A stretch of 64,000 nt of DNA from Hirundichthys speculiger (lineage: Eukaryota; Chordata; Actinopteri; Beloniformes; Exocoetidae), in NCBI GenBank assembly GCA_018398805.1, contig JAGFBZ010000369.1:248001-312000 (forward strand), read 5' to 3'. The notes under the pieces are model-generated. The model ran no database searches, was not told where the DNA came from, and was given only the letters and a program-made list of their open reading frames with translations. Below are positions 1-11,500 of the stretch, piece by piece. How positions within the stretch are numbered: the first letter of the stretch is position 1; the number at the start of each line of letters is the position of its first letter. The translations under genes were made by a program, and so were the position numbers.

Positions 1-896
1 AATCCAATTAATCAAATATATTAAGATCAATAAGATCAAATAAAAGCCTCGCGTGCAACATAAAGAAAGCCTCGTGTTTGCCTCTTGCAGCTCTACAGTT
101 CGGCTCCGGTTCTGTCTGGTACCGGATTAAGGTCCAGCCACTAGTCTGGTCCAATCAGCAGCTCCTGGTTTTCTCCTGGTTTTGTCCTGGTTTCTCATGG
201 TTTCTCTTGACCCCGGAGCCAGTGACGCCTGTCTGGACCGCAGTCCGAGGCGGTTCCGGTCCACCCAACGGAAGGTCACGTCCTGCTGACCGTCGGGCCC
301 CTGGACCCCACGTGAGCAGGTCGGGCGCAGCAGGGTGCAGGGGAACGCATGCGCAGAGCTCCAACTTCCCATGAAAAATCAGCACATTTAAGCGGAAACG
401 TCCACTTACCCATGTCTGGGCTCTGGTCCGGTCCGGTCCGGTCTGACTCTGGAACTTCAGGAGGTCTGAATGAACTCAGGAAAGTTTCCTGAGGAAACAG
501 GGGTGGGCGACGTGGAGTCGGGGGGAGTGGTCTGGTGCGTTCAGGAGCATGAAGGCAACCCTCCTGTATTGAACCGGTGGTCGTCAGTGGGGTCGTCAGG
601 TGGACCTCAGGGGTCCCATCCAGGACCCTTCCTGGGCTGACTGGGGTCACGTGGTCGTTCTCATTTCTGCTTTTATCCGGTAACTTGTTGTAGTTGTTGC
701 AGCAGCAGCGGTGGCAGGTGACATCATCTATGTGACGTAACTTTATTTTTACATTTTCAAGTTTATACAGTCAAAGTTTTTTTTTTTTTTTCAGATTTCT
801 TTGTTTAAAAGTTCAGGGTTTTTTTTTCCTGTAAATGTCCAAGTCCCAGATTTAGCAGATTTCAGATATTTTTTGTTTAATTAAAGGTGGGGTAGG
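1..896. other. Unassigned, GC-rich then T-rich sequence; no gene recognised
   Basis: No protein family is recognisable in any frame. About 100-650 is GC-rich with repeated CTGGT and GGTCC words. About 770-910 has long T runs. On the minus strand the sequence at 404-409 reads as a consensus splice donor (GTAAGT) directly after an ATGG, so a minus-strand first exon ending near 410 is conceivable, but no partner exon was found. Confidence 0.3.
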
Positions 897-917
897 TGTT
901 CTTTTTTTTCTTTTCAA

Positions 918-1412
918 CATTTTCGACATTGATAGCCGATACACAAATATTGATACCAAATCAGGCCTATTTGCAGTTCATAAATCATTTCTAAAATATC
1001 TGGACGCGTTGAGACCAGATGAGGAAATCTTACAATTATTGGAAATAAATTTGACAAGGAACAATTTTGAGTTTGATGGGAGGTTTTCTTTGCAAGTCAA
1101 GGGGACAGCAATGGGCAAAAACCCTGATGCAAATATTTTTATGGTAGCCAAGTGTCCAGATAAACCTCTTCATTATCTGAAATATTTGGATGATATTTGG
1201 GATGTTTGGAGCAATTTGGATTTGAAGAAATGTAAACATTTTATTGATATTCTTAATAGTAATGACCCCTAAATTAAGGTTAAATTTGTAGCAAATTATC
1301 AATCCATTGACTTCTAGACACTACGGTATATAAATAATCAACAATTGGACACAAAAGTATTTTTTTAAAGACACACATGCTTTATTGTATAAAACAAGTT
1401 TTCATCCAAGAT
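918..1412 (+). mobile_element. Penelope-like retroelement, reverse transcriptase fragment (decayed)
   Basis: An open plus-strand frame from about 921 to 1272 carries reverse transcriptase blocks in the order expected for Penelope/Neptune elements: an FDIDSRYTNI-like block, a RPDEEILQLLE block, KGTAMGKNPDANIFM, and YLKYLDDIW, where LDD is the catalytic motif. Between the GTAMG block and the YLDD block several residues typical of the family are missing, so there is an internal deletion. Similarity continues past the stop at 1272 (LDTKVFF-like and HALLYK-like words) in shifted frames to about 1412. It is dead. The assignment rests on motif order recalled for the family; a DIRS or other RT is less likely because of the GTAMG block. 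Confidence 0.65.
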
Positions 1413-2290
1413 GTTAAATCTCGGTTCTTGTGTTTGGAACCCCAGAATGCAGAGACAGAAACCAAGTCAGTTTTAACGTGTTTACTTATAAAACACGGCG
1501 TTTCCAAAAAAACAGAGAAGGAGGAGAGGAGGAGGAGAGGGCTGAGCGCGGGTAGACGCTGAAGCACATGCAGGGTGATCAGGCAGAGAGGCACTCTGGT
1601 ATCTGCACAAACTCCCAGGAAAGGTTAAGAGCGCTGATAGAACACTATAGTCACAGGAAGCTGAAGCCACAATCATACCAGTAGCAATGGAATAATCTGG
1701 CACCGGCGTGGCGTCTTGGCCAGACTTTATAGTGTGTGTAGATGAGAACCAGGTGTGCCTCATCGAGCCTGCCAGCCTGTCCACACTAGTGATGGGTCCA
1801 GCAACACCGATGTGTCGGCGCATGCGTCGAGCTCAGAGAGCAACACCTGTGTCAGTGCGTGTATGCGTTTCGCCTTAAGAAAGTCACGTGACCAATACAG
1901 GTACTTTATCGAACTGACAGTGACGCGCCAAACTGTGTTTATAAGGAAGCGCATCTGTCGACGGGATGCACTTGTTGCCCCCTTAAAATGACCACGTGGC
2001 AAACAGCTTCTCCTTTTTTTGTCTTTATTTGAGCTCCAAAAGTTTGTTATATTTCAACACACAAAAACGGTCCCCTGTGAATGACAAATATGGAATAAGT
2101 ATTTAGGATTAAGTTGTGAACAGTTAAAAACAAAAAGAAAAACACTTACACGTCCCACAGTAGATCTAGGCATCAAGCTGGTACCTGCATTGCAACACAT
2201 CTCACCTGAAAGTGACTGCGGGCCTGTTTATAAGCATCTCTACCGGGTCACGTGACGTCGACTTCCGTTTTAATAAAACCAGATATGACC
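1413..2290. other. Unassigned intergenic sequence
   Basis: No recognisable coding region. The stretch from about 1785 to 1920 is CpG-rich (GTCGGCGCATGCGTCG) and could be the end of a DNA transposon related to the hAT C-terminus that follows, but no matching inverted end was found. Confidence 0.25.
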
Positions 2291-2408
2291 TTACGACAGT
2301 GATTTGAGATCAATGGATCTAACTGTTTCTTTGCCATAACCTAACAGATTCCAGGTGGCATAACGAGAATATTTAAAGTGCACAAAAAAAATAGGAATCT
2401 CCGATCTT

Positions 2409-2600
2409 TTGTCACATGTCGTCAGAATCGGCAATCCGCACCTCTTCCAGCGTGCCTTGCGGTTTCTTTGCACAGCGGCATCATCTGTCCCTCGTGAGAG
2501 GGTCTTTTCCAAAGCTGGAGAACTGTTGTCAAAAAAGCGGAATAGACTAAAGTTCAAATCTTTGGAAAAACTTATTGTTTTGAATAAAAATTTATGAAAA
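2409..2600 (+). mobile_element. hAT transposase C-terminal dimerisation domain, relic
   Basis: The frame 2409-2597 ends in a classic hAT family C-terminal dimerisation motif: FLCTAASSVPRERVFSKAGE, then LLSKKRNRL and a final LNKNL just before the stop. In hAT transposases (ZBED-like, Charlie-like) this is the last about 60 residues. The catalytic part upstream is not recognisable, so only the 3' end of the gene remains. Single-frame integrity over 62 codons suggests fairly recent decay. Confidence 0.7.
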
Positions 2601-3059
2601 AATAAATTCAGTCCACAATCATCTTCATTCACAAACACGGTCACTTCGATTTTCTAGTTATGATACATGTATCTGTATCTAAAGATATCAAAGATACTTT
2701 AAATTTAAATTCAGATATGCAATGATGCCATATACAATGCAATCAAAGCCGGGCTGCACATTAAAGTGATCGGGAGCTTTCCCGGCCCAAACCATCGATG
2801 TGGACCACGGGGACAACTAATTCTAACTTTTTTTTTTGTCACTTCTTTTGTCTTATTCTTGCATTAATATCACTTAAGTTGCAACCGCCCGTTGCATCAT
2901 AGTGGATTAAATAGGTCCACAGCCCCTTCCTAGAAAATCTGTGGTTCTACTACCATGTAAGCAGCATAATTCCCCCCCGACCCCTCCCAAGTGTTTCAGG
3001 TGGTTCTGGCCCAAGGCTCGTCTTTACTCTAAATCACACTGGCGCGAAACAGAAAGAGG

Positions 3060-3175
3060 CTGGGCCGAACGGAGAGGGCTAAAATAAAAAAAAGAAAGGA
3101 GGCGGCGGCCAAATGTGCCAAATTAACTGACATCTTCTCAAGACAAGCTGGTAGGTTACTGAAAGAGAGATGGAT
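3060..3175 (+). mobile_element. Possible N-terminal exon of a hAT/ZMYM1-like transposase
   Basis: A plus-strand reading of about 3060-3155 gives a lysine-rich stretch followed by KEAAAKCAKLTDIFSRQAG, which resembles the N-terminus of hAT/ZMYM1-like transposases of fish. It ends near a possible donor (CTG followed by GTAGGT at about 3153). The evidence is a short motif only; the duplicated blocks at 5.6 and 6.2 kb may belong to the same element. Confidence 0.3.
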
Positions 3176-3588
3176 AATTGGCCTGGTTGTGAATTTTATC
3201 ATATAACGTGGCGAGCGTTTGCAACTGTCACAACTGTCAACTTAAAAATGTCGCAATGTAGGTATAGGATTATCTATGCTTAAAGTGCATTCATATTTCC
3301 ATAGAAGAACCGAAAACTTGTTGCTTTAAATGCCAGTTAACCATTTTGATGAACAGAGTTGTTGTAGTTGTTTATTTGTAGCCTGCCTGTATTAGCACCA
3401 ACGCGCGCAGGTTAACGCAATTAGACATATTAAACAGGTTGTGTAATAGGCTATTTGTTAGGGTATTAAATGCATGTCAAACGTGCTATTTAGGCTGCAT
3501 TATTTAGAAGTGCTGTATACGTGGGCGTGGGGGCAGCTGTTATTAAAAAAAAAATTCTTAATAATAATAGGCCTAATAATAAAATAGG

Positions 3589-3651
3589 CTACTCGAGAGT
3601 GTGCACGTTCTACATGCCTTAGCTTCTCTGCAACTGTAGCCTATTTCACTG
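3589..3651 (+). repeat. Dispersed direct repeat, copy 1 (partner at 5516-5583)
   Basis: About 63 bp beginning at AATAGGCTACTCGAGAGT, including a CACGTTCTACATGCCTTAGC block, recurs with few differences at 5516-5583. The two copies probably belong to one larger duplicated or transposon-derived segment that spans 3.0-6.4 kb. Confidence 0.6.
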
Positions 3652-3788
3652 CGGTCAAGCCAACCGTCTCTCCTTTTTGCGAAGTCAAGCGAGCCGCTCC
3701 AACATTTTAAGTGCTCATGTGTTACAGGCTTTATGGTAAATGGACGGCTGCGGGTGAGAAAGTCAGCGCTAGGAGGCCACAGCGTGTA

Positions 3789-4195
3789 TTAATATCCATC
3801 CATCCATCCATTATCTATACCCGTTTTATCCTTGAGGGTCACGGGGATCTGCTGGAGCCTATCCCAGCTGTCTACGGGCGAAAGGCAGGGGTCCACCCTG
3901 GACAGGTCACCAGTCCATCGCAGGGCCACACAGAGAGACAAACAACCACTCACACTCACACTCACTCCTACGGGCAATTTAGAATTATCAATTAACCTGA
4001 CATGCATGTCTTTGGACTGTGGGAGGAAGCCGGAGTACCCGGAGGAAACCCACGCAAGCACGGGGAGAACATGCAAACTCCACACAGAAAGGCCCCGAGG
4101 TTCAAAAAAGGACCCCCCCCGCCAAGGTTTGAACCAGAAACCTTCTAGCTGTGAGGCAACAGTGCTAACCACTAAGCCACCGTGCTGCCCATATT
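3789..4195 (-). repeat. Dispersed fish LINE/SINE-type repeat with (ATCC)n end
   Basis: The block starts with a short ATCC tandem and contains words found across fish genomes in one abundant dispersed family: GGGTCACGGGGATCTGCTGG, a GGACTGTGGGAGGAAGCCGG block, GGGAGAACATGCAAACTCC, and an end reading ACCACTAAGCCACCGTGCTG. I take it as the 3' end of a non-LTR element whose tail (GGAT repeats) lies at the left, so in minus orientation. The exact family name is from memory and unsure. A more decayed relative lies at 8361-8566. Confidence 0.6.
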
Positions 4196-4238
4196 AATAT
4201 CCGGTTTTCAAAATAAAATGGGGGTTATTGAAAGGCGT

Positions 4239-4735
4239 GAAAGTGTGATCTTTACTAGTTTTTAATCATTATGTCACATGACCTAGAGGCTATTGAAATA
4301 AATTGATGATCAGGATTGTTAAAATGGAATAAAAAGAGGTGTATCTCAACCAGCCAGTGTAGTACTGTGATCATGCACTGATTTTGAGTCATTAGGTCAC
4401 ATGACCTGGAAGCTATTGAGCTAAAATGCTAATATTTGCTTTAGAGAAATTATTATAAAATCTCAGAAATGGTAAAGTGGAATAAAAAGAGGTGTATCTC
4501 AACCAGCCAGTGTAGTACTGTGATCCTGCACTGATTTTGAGTCATTAGGTCACATGACCTGGAAGCTATTGAGCTAAATTGCTAATATTTGCATTCAAAA
4601 ATTCATATAAAATATAAGAAATATTAAAGTGGAATAAAAAGAGGTGTATCTCAACCAGCCAGGGGAGTACTGTGATCCTGCACTGATTTTGAGTCATTAG
4701 GTCACATGACCTGGAAGCTATTGAGCTAAAATGCT
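4239..4735 (+). repeat. Tandem repeat, about 152-bp unit, about 3.3 copies
   Basis: The word GGAATAAAAAGAGGTGTATC recurs at 4326, 4479 and 4631, a period of 152-153 bp. Each unit also holds the word ATTAGGTCACATGACCTGGA. A partial, more diverged unit precedes the first. No open frame is shared between units. Confidence 0.85.
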
Positions 4736-5017
4736 ACCCACTAGTAACCCACTAGAGAAAATAGCATGTCTCTAGCCCACACAGAGGCTGAGAAATGGGA
4801 TTCGTGGCGTGCGTGATGGTGAAACTCCACCCCCAAAGGTCGAGGTCATCATACGGAGGGTCAGTGATGTCAAGGCTACCCACTAGTAACCCACTAGAGA
4901 AAAAAGCATGTCTCTAGCCCACACAGAGGCTGAGAAATGGGATTCGTGGCGTGCGTGATGGTGAAACTCCACCCCCAAAGGTCGAGGTCATCATAGGGAG
5001 GGTCAGTGATGTCAAGT
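4734..5017 (+). repeat. Tandem duplication, 142-bp unit, two copies
   Basis: The segment starting CTACCCACTAGTAACCCACT at 4734 is repeated from 4876 with only a few differences. A third copy starts at 5018 but diverges after about 9 bases. The block abuts the end of the 152-bp tandem array. Confidence 0.85.
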
Positions 5018-5515
5018 CTACCCACCAAATATGGCTGAGCTATAGAGCTCCAAAGAGGGCTGGGTTTTGAGCTGATTTGAGCAGATTTGCTCGGAAAGCC
5101 ATTCATTCCTATGGGACGATTTTCACTGGTTTTTGGCATCTAGCTTTGCCACGGTAACACTTTTGACGTAGAAAAGTAATAGCACACATCGCACGGTCGT
5201 GACCTACGTTTTGATATATTTCATGCATGTGTGCACCTTACGGTTATGCCCCTATTAACGGACAAAAAATGATGCGGAATAATAAGAAAAAAAGGGAAAC
5301 CCATCCTGGATACTAATATACGCCTTTGTTTTTTGTCGTTTTCTCAGTCGTTTTTTGGTTTTTTTTGGATTTTTTTCTTCCATAGCGAGGGCGGTGTAAC
5401 CCAAGATGCCCTCGCAGGGGCATCTTCGCAGAGGACCATTTTATGGCCCGCAGCGGGGCATTTTGGGCCATTTTACTGCATAACAATATGTGCTGCCAAT
5501 GCATTGGCATGCACA

Positions 5516-5583
5516 TAAATAGGCTACTCGAGAGTCTGCACGTTCTACATGCCTTAGCTTCTCTGCAACTGGAGCCTGTTTCA
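5516..5583 (+). repeat. Dispersed direct repeat, copy 2 (partner at 3589-3651)
   Basis: Near-identical to 3589-3651, including the CACGTTCTACATGCCTTAGC word. It lies just upstream of the first copy of a duplicated exon-like block. Confidence 0.6.
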
Positions 5584-5626
5584 TCTCGCCGTTATATCGT
5601 GCATTTCCACAGGCGCGCAAACAGAA

Positions 5627-5790
5627 CAACTCAATGTTAACTGTCTTTTTCATGGTTCTGGAATGTTTTGTAGCATAAGCGCAGGATGCCAGAACCACCG
5701 ATGATCCAGACGAGGGCAGGACTACTGAAGGGCCAGGTAGAGGAAGACAGTTAGTCAAGATAGACGTTTATGATGGAAAATATGGCATAG
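5627..5790 (+). repeat. Duplicated exon-like block, copy 1
   Basis: About 164 bp that recurs at 6197-6361. The shared core GATGATCCAGACGAGGGCAG continues through a further stretch of some 45 identical bases. The core reads in one frame as a short acidic and glycine-rich peptide (TTDDPDEGRTTEGPGRGR) and is bounded by an acceptor-like CAG and a donor-like GTTAGT, so it looks like a small exon of a decayed transposase gene that was duplicated together with flanking intron. Confidence 0.6.
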
Positions 5791-6196
5791 TCTACAGAAG
5801 AAAACCATGATATGTCTAGATTAAATAGTGCAGATAATTTAACAAAATCATAATTAAATATGCAAACAAATTAATAAGTGAATGAAAGGATAGGCTAGAT
5901 AAATACATAAAGTGTGTTTTTCAGCAACATAAAGAAGCCCCTAAATGAAACGTTTCTGTAGCCTCAGAAGATCAGGTGCCTGAAGGCGAATGCAGTCATG
6001 GAGAGGCCAGGACCACAGAGGAAACAGGTAGCAGGATTTAAATGAACTAACTGTTGAAAATGCATCAAAATAAGACCAAATGAAATAGGTAATCACTGTT
6101 TAATCAATAATTGTCTATGTAACCTACATTACTTTTTAATTGTTATTATAGGCCTATGAAGTCAGATGCTAAGAGGGAGGTGCGCACACTGTTATC

Positions 6197-6361
6197 AACT
6201 CAATATTAAATATCTTTTTTATTGTTATGGAATGTTTTCTAGCGTCGAAGCAGCAGACCATTTCCACCACTGATGATCCAGACGAGGGCAGGACTACTGA
6301 AGGGCCAGGTAGAGGAAGAGAGTTAGTCAAGATAGACGTTTATGATGTAAAATATGGCATA
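6197..6361 (+). repeat. Duplicated exon-like block, copy 2
   Basis: Second copy of the block at 5627-5790. The core peptide and the acceptor-like and donor-like edges are kept, while the flanks have diverged. Conservation of the core over the flanks fits selection for coding at the time of duplication, but the pair is too short to prove it. Confidence 0.6.
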
Positions 6362-8360
6362 CAGAAGAACAACAGAAGTTATGTAAAGGAACTTTGATTT
6401 GTGAAAGGACTTCTTTATCATTATCTTTATTTTATTTGAATTTCAATTATACATTGTTAAAGGGGCGTGAATAATTGTATGCCATAATCTAAATAAAATA
6501 AAAGGCATTGTGAGAGAAATTTTTGTTTTATCTTTTTCTATGTACTTCAAATTTGTCCTCCGTATCAGAGTGGCCTGAATTTGAATTAAATTCCGGGACT
6601 GAGAAAAGGGCCCACTCCGGCCCTGAATGCAATGACTTATATTTTATTATTGCATACTTGGTCATATTGGTGTCAGTTGAGTCTGGCAACTCAGTTGCCT
6701 GTAGGGATTTTTAATGTCCAGCAGGGGTCAGTATTCAGCGACACAGTATCGACATGTTTCAATACAGTTTGGCGACGTGTTGAACCGTTCCATGAGGCGC
6801 CATGGACCCATCAGTAGGCCACGCCCTCCGCTGCACGTGCTGCCAGGGAGAGAGAAAGGGGTGGGGGAAACAGAAAAACAGAGCCTACCAAACTCAAACC
6901 AAACACCAACACAATGTAGTCATGACAGGATGTTATAGTTATTTTTTATGAACAACTGGCAGCAGTTGTTTTTCTGGGTTACCTACATGATGTTGGAACT
7001 TTTGTTTGTGAAGTTAGACGAAGTGAGTGATTTTTGTTTCTGGAACTCATTTCATGTGAAGGATGGAGTTTTATTTTTGTATCTTTAGGAAATTAAGTTG
7101 TTTTTTTTTTGGTTTATCTGTGTCTTTTTTACTTTTTATTTTTTTCTTCTTGTGAGCAGTAGGTCATTACATATATTCTGGTTTAGTGTTTACATTTAGT
7201 TTTTACATTTAGTGCCGTAAAGTGGTGGAGAGATTTACGACCCAGAAGGGCTGTTAAAAGGTCGGTGTGTGGATGTTTGCGAGCTCTCTGCTGCAACCTC
7301 CTTTTTTAATGGCTGCATTGGTCTCTGTGATGTCTGGAATTAATGGCAATCTCTGATTCATCAACGCTCCTCTAAAGATAATATCATTAACTCTCACAAC
7401 AGGAACAAAGAGTTTCCACGAGACTTCAACTCTGCTGCTGGGTGATGTCCAGAAGACATTTGAATGTGAGGTGGGCTCTCCCTCATGGACACATAAAGAA
7501 AGACTGTTCAAAGAACCTTTATGGCTGATAACACTGATATCTGCCATGAACTGTGCTGGACAAGACACTGACGAGCTGATGCTGAAGTCTGCAGACACAT
7601 ACAAGGGGAAGCTGTGACGTCTGGCGTTTATAGTTGACCGATGCTGCTGAGAGAAAACGGCTGCAGCCGTGAAATCGCTGCATTTGAACACTGCTGATAC
7701 GGTGCTGCTGGATTCTCTCTCTCTCATCTTTGATCTTTTGATTCAATTGATTTTTTTTATAATTAGGACAATCTGAAGTATCACTTGCTGATGAAGGTGT
7801 TTGGCATTTTTTTTCTTTTCTTTCTTTTTTATAAAGAGAGGAGAAAGAGGGAGATAAGAAATATATGAATGCATTAAGGAAGAGAAAGTATTCATATATT
7901 CAAAGGACATGAGTGGAAGAGACTGGTTGATGGAGGTGAAGAAAAGTGAAATATAATAAAGGAAGGATATTTGTAAGTGAGTGAAAAAGGCTTTTGTAGG
8001 TGATAAAAGAGTGAAGAAGTGAATAACCTCCTAAATTTATATTCACCGTAATGACTTTATAACAAGGTTAGGGTTTTTTGTTACCATTTTAATGATCTTT
8101 TTCTAACACACATGCTGCATGTTTCTGCACAAAGCTTGTGAAGTTAATATCATAACAGCATGTACAGTTTTCTAATGGTTGTGGGTTACAGCTATCGGAA
8201 GGTGAGCCGATTTTGGATCCACTTATTGATTATTGCAGGATACTTTTCTAATCAATAACATCTCTTCTGAGTCTGTTGTAACTCCTTTCAACTAACATGG
8301 TGCTAGATAGGTGTTACTGTGTGACCTCTATTGTGCTTTCTGAGAAACAGGCTCTGTATA
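6362..8360. other. Unassigned, AT-rich sequence
   Basis: Mostly AT-rich with T runs at 7099-7146 and 7749-7830 and purine-rich stretches at about 7840-8010. Open frames here, the longest being 157 codons on the minus strand at 7254-7727, show no family motif or domain and are treated as chance. Confidence 0.3.
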
Positions 8361-8566
8361 ATTCCATCCATCCATTAATTTCCTTTGTTCATCCAGAAGT
8401 TAATGATGAATCAACTTCTACTATGATTATAAATTAGATTAAAGTTAATGCACATATAGTCTAGACAGAATTCATTGTTACCAGTCAGGTTAACAGCATG
8501 TTTTTGAGGTGGGAGGAAACCAGATAACCAGGATAAACCCACACAGACACAAGGACTCCATTCTCC
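8361..8566 (-). repeat. Decayed copy of the (ATCC)n dispersed repeat
   Basis: Begins with ATTCCATCCATCCATTAATT and ends with words GGTGGGAGGAAACCAG and ACCCACACAGACACAAGGA, the same order as in 3789-4195 but with most of the middle lost or diverged. Confidence 0.5.
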
Positions 8567-11500
8567 CGTTGGTGCCTAAATCCATATTTACGTGTCCCTT
8601 CTGAAGCTCTTTCCATCTAAGAGCATCCTCCCATCCCTACTTTCAGATACGTCCACCTGCATCAGTCCAGGATGGAGGAGATCTGAACAAAGAGGATGAG
8701 GCATGATTTCATCCTGTAGCCTGTTAAAAGACTACGTAGAAAAATGACTCCATAAATGTTTACCAGTCCATCCAAAGATCACAAAGTAGGGTTTGATGAC
8801 TGTGTCACCTGAAATCAATTAGTAGTTTTACAGTCACTGATTAGGACTCACTGAGGTGATGAAAATATTGGAAATGTTATGGGAGGACTGTGAGCTTCAG
8901 CGGGACGGTCAACAAGCACTCATCACGTTCAGAGATGCAGTCAGCGGTCAGGATGCTGGACTCAGAACCATCTAGAATCATCTCCATAGTCATGATCAAA
9001 TGTCCTTCCATGCAGCAGTCAGCTGGTGTCCAGGCTCTCAGATATGATCAGGTTCTGTCAGGTCTGTTGATGCTGCTGTCAGTCCATCACTGCTGTTCTG
9101 ACCCATCAGGAGGACAGAGTCCAGGAGTTTCATCAGTCTCATACATCAGTCTGCAGTCTCTGCTCTCTCCAAGTGATCCAGACATCTCACACATCCGGAG
9201 GTGAGTTCATGTCACAGCTCATTATTTTCATGCCATTTGATCTTTATTCTAGTCACAGGAGTTGATCTATAAAGCACATTTAAACACAGTTATGGCCCAC
9301 CAAAGTTCAAATTGTCATTTTATTATGGCTACTTTATGCTTCTGTTGCACCATCATACCAGATCAAAGTCCTGCTTAGTCAACTTGTTTCTGCTGACGAT
9401 GGCAATGAAGCAGTTCAGATCCTGATATTGATCCAGATCAGCCCCAGCAGCACCGCAGGACTCTGAGACTCCCTCTGCTCCAGGACTCCAGCAGCCACCA
9501 TCACCCAGGTATCATCACTTATCTTCTCCACAGCCACAGAGCTGTTCAGGACCACCAGCGTCTCTGCAGCTGGAAGCTGGACTTCCAGGAAATGTGAAAA
9601 GAGCAGGAGATGACACCAGGGAGCCAAACATGTCATGGCAGAAATAATCTACTGGGATTATTTTAGAGCAGTTCGGTGACCAGAACATCTGAGTCACACT
9701 GAAGGTTCAACTGAAATAACAAGACTTGGCAGTTACTGGACTTTAGTGAACTGAAGATCCATTTAGATGAAAAGAGGCTCACTAGCTGACATCTGAGCAG
9801 ATCAATAAAGAACTGACCAAGAACAATCAGTGAACAATGGTTTGAACAGAACAACCAGAACACAGCAGACAAAACATATGAGACAACTGGAGACACAGTT
9901 TTCCTGTGTGGAAGACACGTACGCATCAGCTGGACCTTCACTGAGCTGGATACAAGCCAGGTCATGAATAGATGATGTTAACAATCCAGCACCTGACTCA
10001 CAGCAACCCACCTGTCTGACTGGAAACACCCTCCCTCCCCTCCACCTTTCCAGAAACATTTACAGACCACAGACAGGAAGTAGAGACACGGAGACAGAAA
10101 CAGAGCATCAGGATCAAAGCCAGTCAACATGTTCTCCAGCCGATGTCCAGTTGTCCACTTCTACACCTGCTGATGAGTTCAGGTACACAACTCCTGCTGG
10201 AAACAGCACATCTGTTTCTTTCTTTCTCTTTTGTTCATAAAGCTTCATAGGTGTCTCAGTGAGTTGTGTTCAGTCTAAATCCAGGATGTTCAGCTTCTCT
10301 TTCAGCTGCTGGATCATTCCAGAGCTGACGTTGATCATGTTCATGTTCAGAGTTTTTCTTCTTTTCTTCTTGAAGTCTTTCCTTCATTTCCTGATGCTAT
10401 GTGCTCACAATCTTTTTCTACATGTGTTGGTTGAAAATTGCATCAGGTCACCGCAACCTTTTTTTTTGAGTATCTTATGTAGGATATCTAATCCTGGACC
10501 CAAGTGCCACGGCGGGCTGAGAAGACTGTAGCTCAAGGCTCAAATGTTGATAACGAGTTAAATGACTGTGTTTCTCTCAATTCGTTGTCAGTTGCCTTGT
10601 ATGTTGCTGTGAGTATTTGACTATCTCTGCTGTATACAATGGAGATTCAATTTTATTTGCACCCTCTGTCCGAATGTCCAGTCAAGTGTTTGTTAAGTGT
10701 TGTATAATTGCCTCACCAAAACTCACCAATAATTGATAAACTATTATACCTTAATAGTAAAAATTTACTTAACAACATGCTGCTTTTTTCCGTGTTGAGG
10801 CCTGTTGCAGCAGCTTCTTCCATGTTTCCACGTGACTTTGTGAAGCAGAGGCGACAGGACACTTCTGTTATGTCTCAACTGCGCCGCCCCGTGGCTTCCA
10901 TGTGAACTGCATCATGATCAGGATTCATTATCTCCATGTCCTCACATTCCTCCTGTTTTTACCACAATCACACACAGATAAATGTTCTACACACTCAGCT
11001 ACACACACCCAGACCCAAACCAATAATCTGATCAATAACGGAGCAGAAATGGAGGAAATGCTGATGATTGGCTGTTAAATACATCAAAGCCAAAATGGAA
11101 GAAATTCAGTCAGTCAGCAGGTTTGTGGTCAGATGAGGGTTTTTATAGAGAAACAGATAAATGAATCATTAAAGCCATTCAGCAGCAGCGGAAAACAGCT
11201 TCAGTTCAAACTCCGAGTCTGTTGAACCTGAACTCAGGGAAACTCTGAGTTTTCACTTTCACAAAGGGAGGTACCTGAACCCCAGGAGGAGGGTTCAGTT
11301 GAGTTCAGTTGTTGGTTTCAGAAACCCAGGTAGCTGATACTGGGAGTCTGTTTCATGGGGCTTTTCTGGTTCAGGTCTGACTGCATGTGATCTGGTTTCT
11401 AGTTCCACCTGTGATGGTTTAATATCAGTCCTGCTGTTGTGGTGTCCAGCCGTAGCATATTCCATGTCTCTGAACCAACGGCTGTTTGTGCTCTCAAGTC

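Noticed and set aside
276..650. Possible minus-strand first coding exon ending at a GTAAGT donor near 409
   Set aside because: Proline-rich frame without recognisable family and no second exon; kept only as a remark in the region entry.
7254..7727. 157-codon minus-strand frame
   Set aside because: No domain, no similarity recognised, no supporting splice or promoter signals.
8890..9204. 104-codon plus-strand frame
   Set aside because: Serine-rich, no family; composition like surrounding NLR-intron-type sequence.
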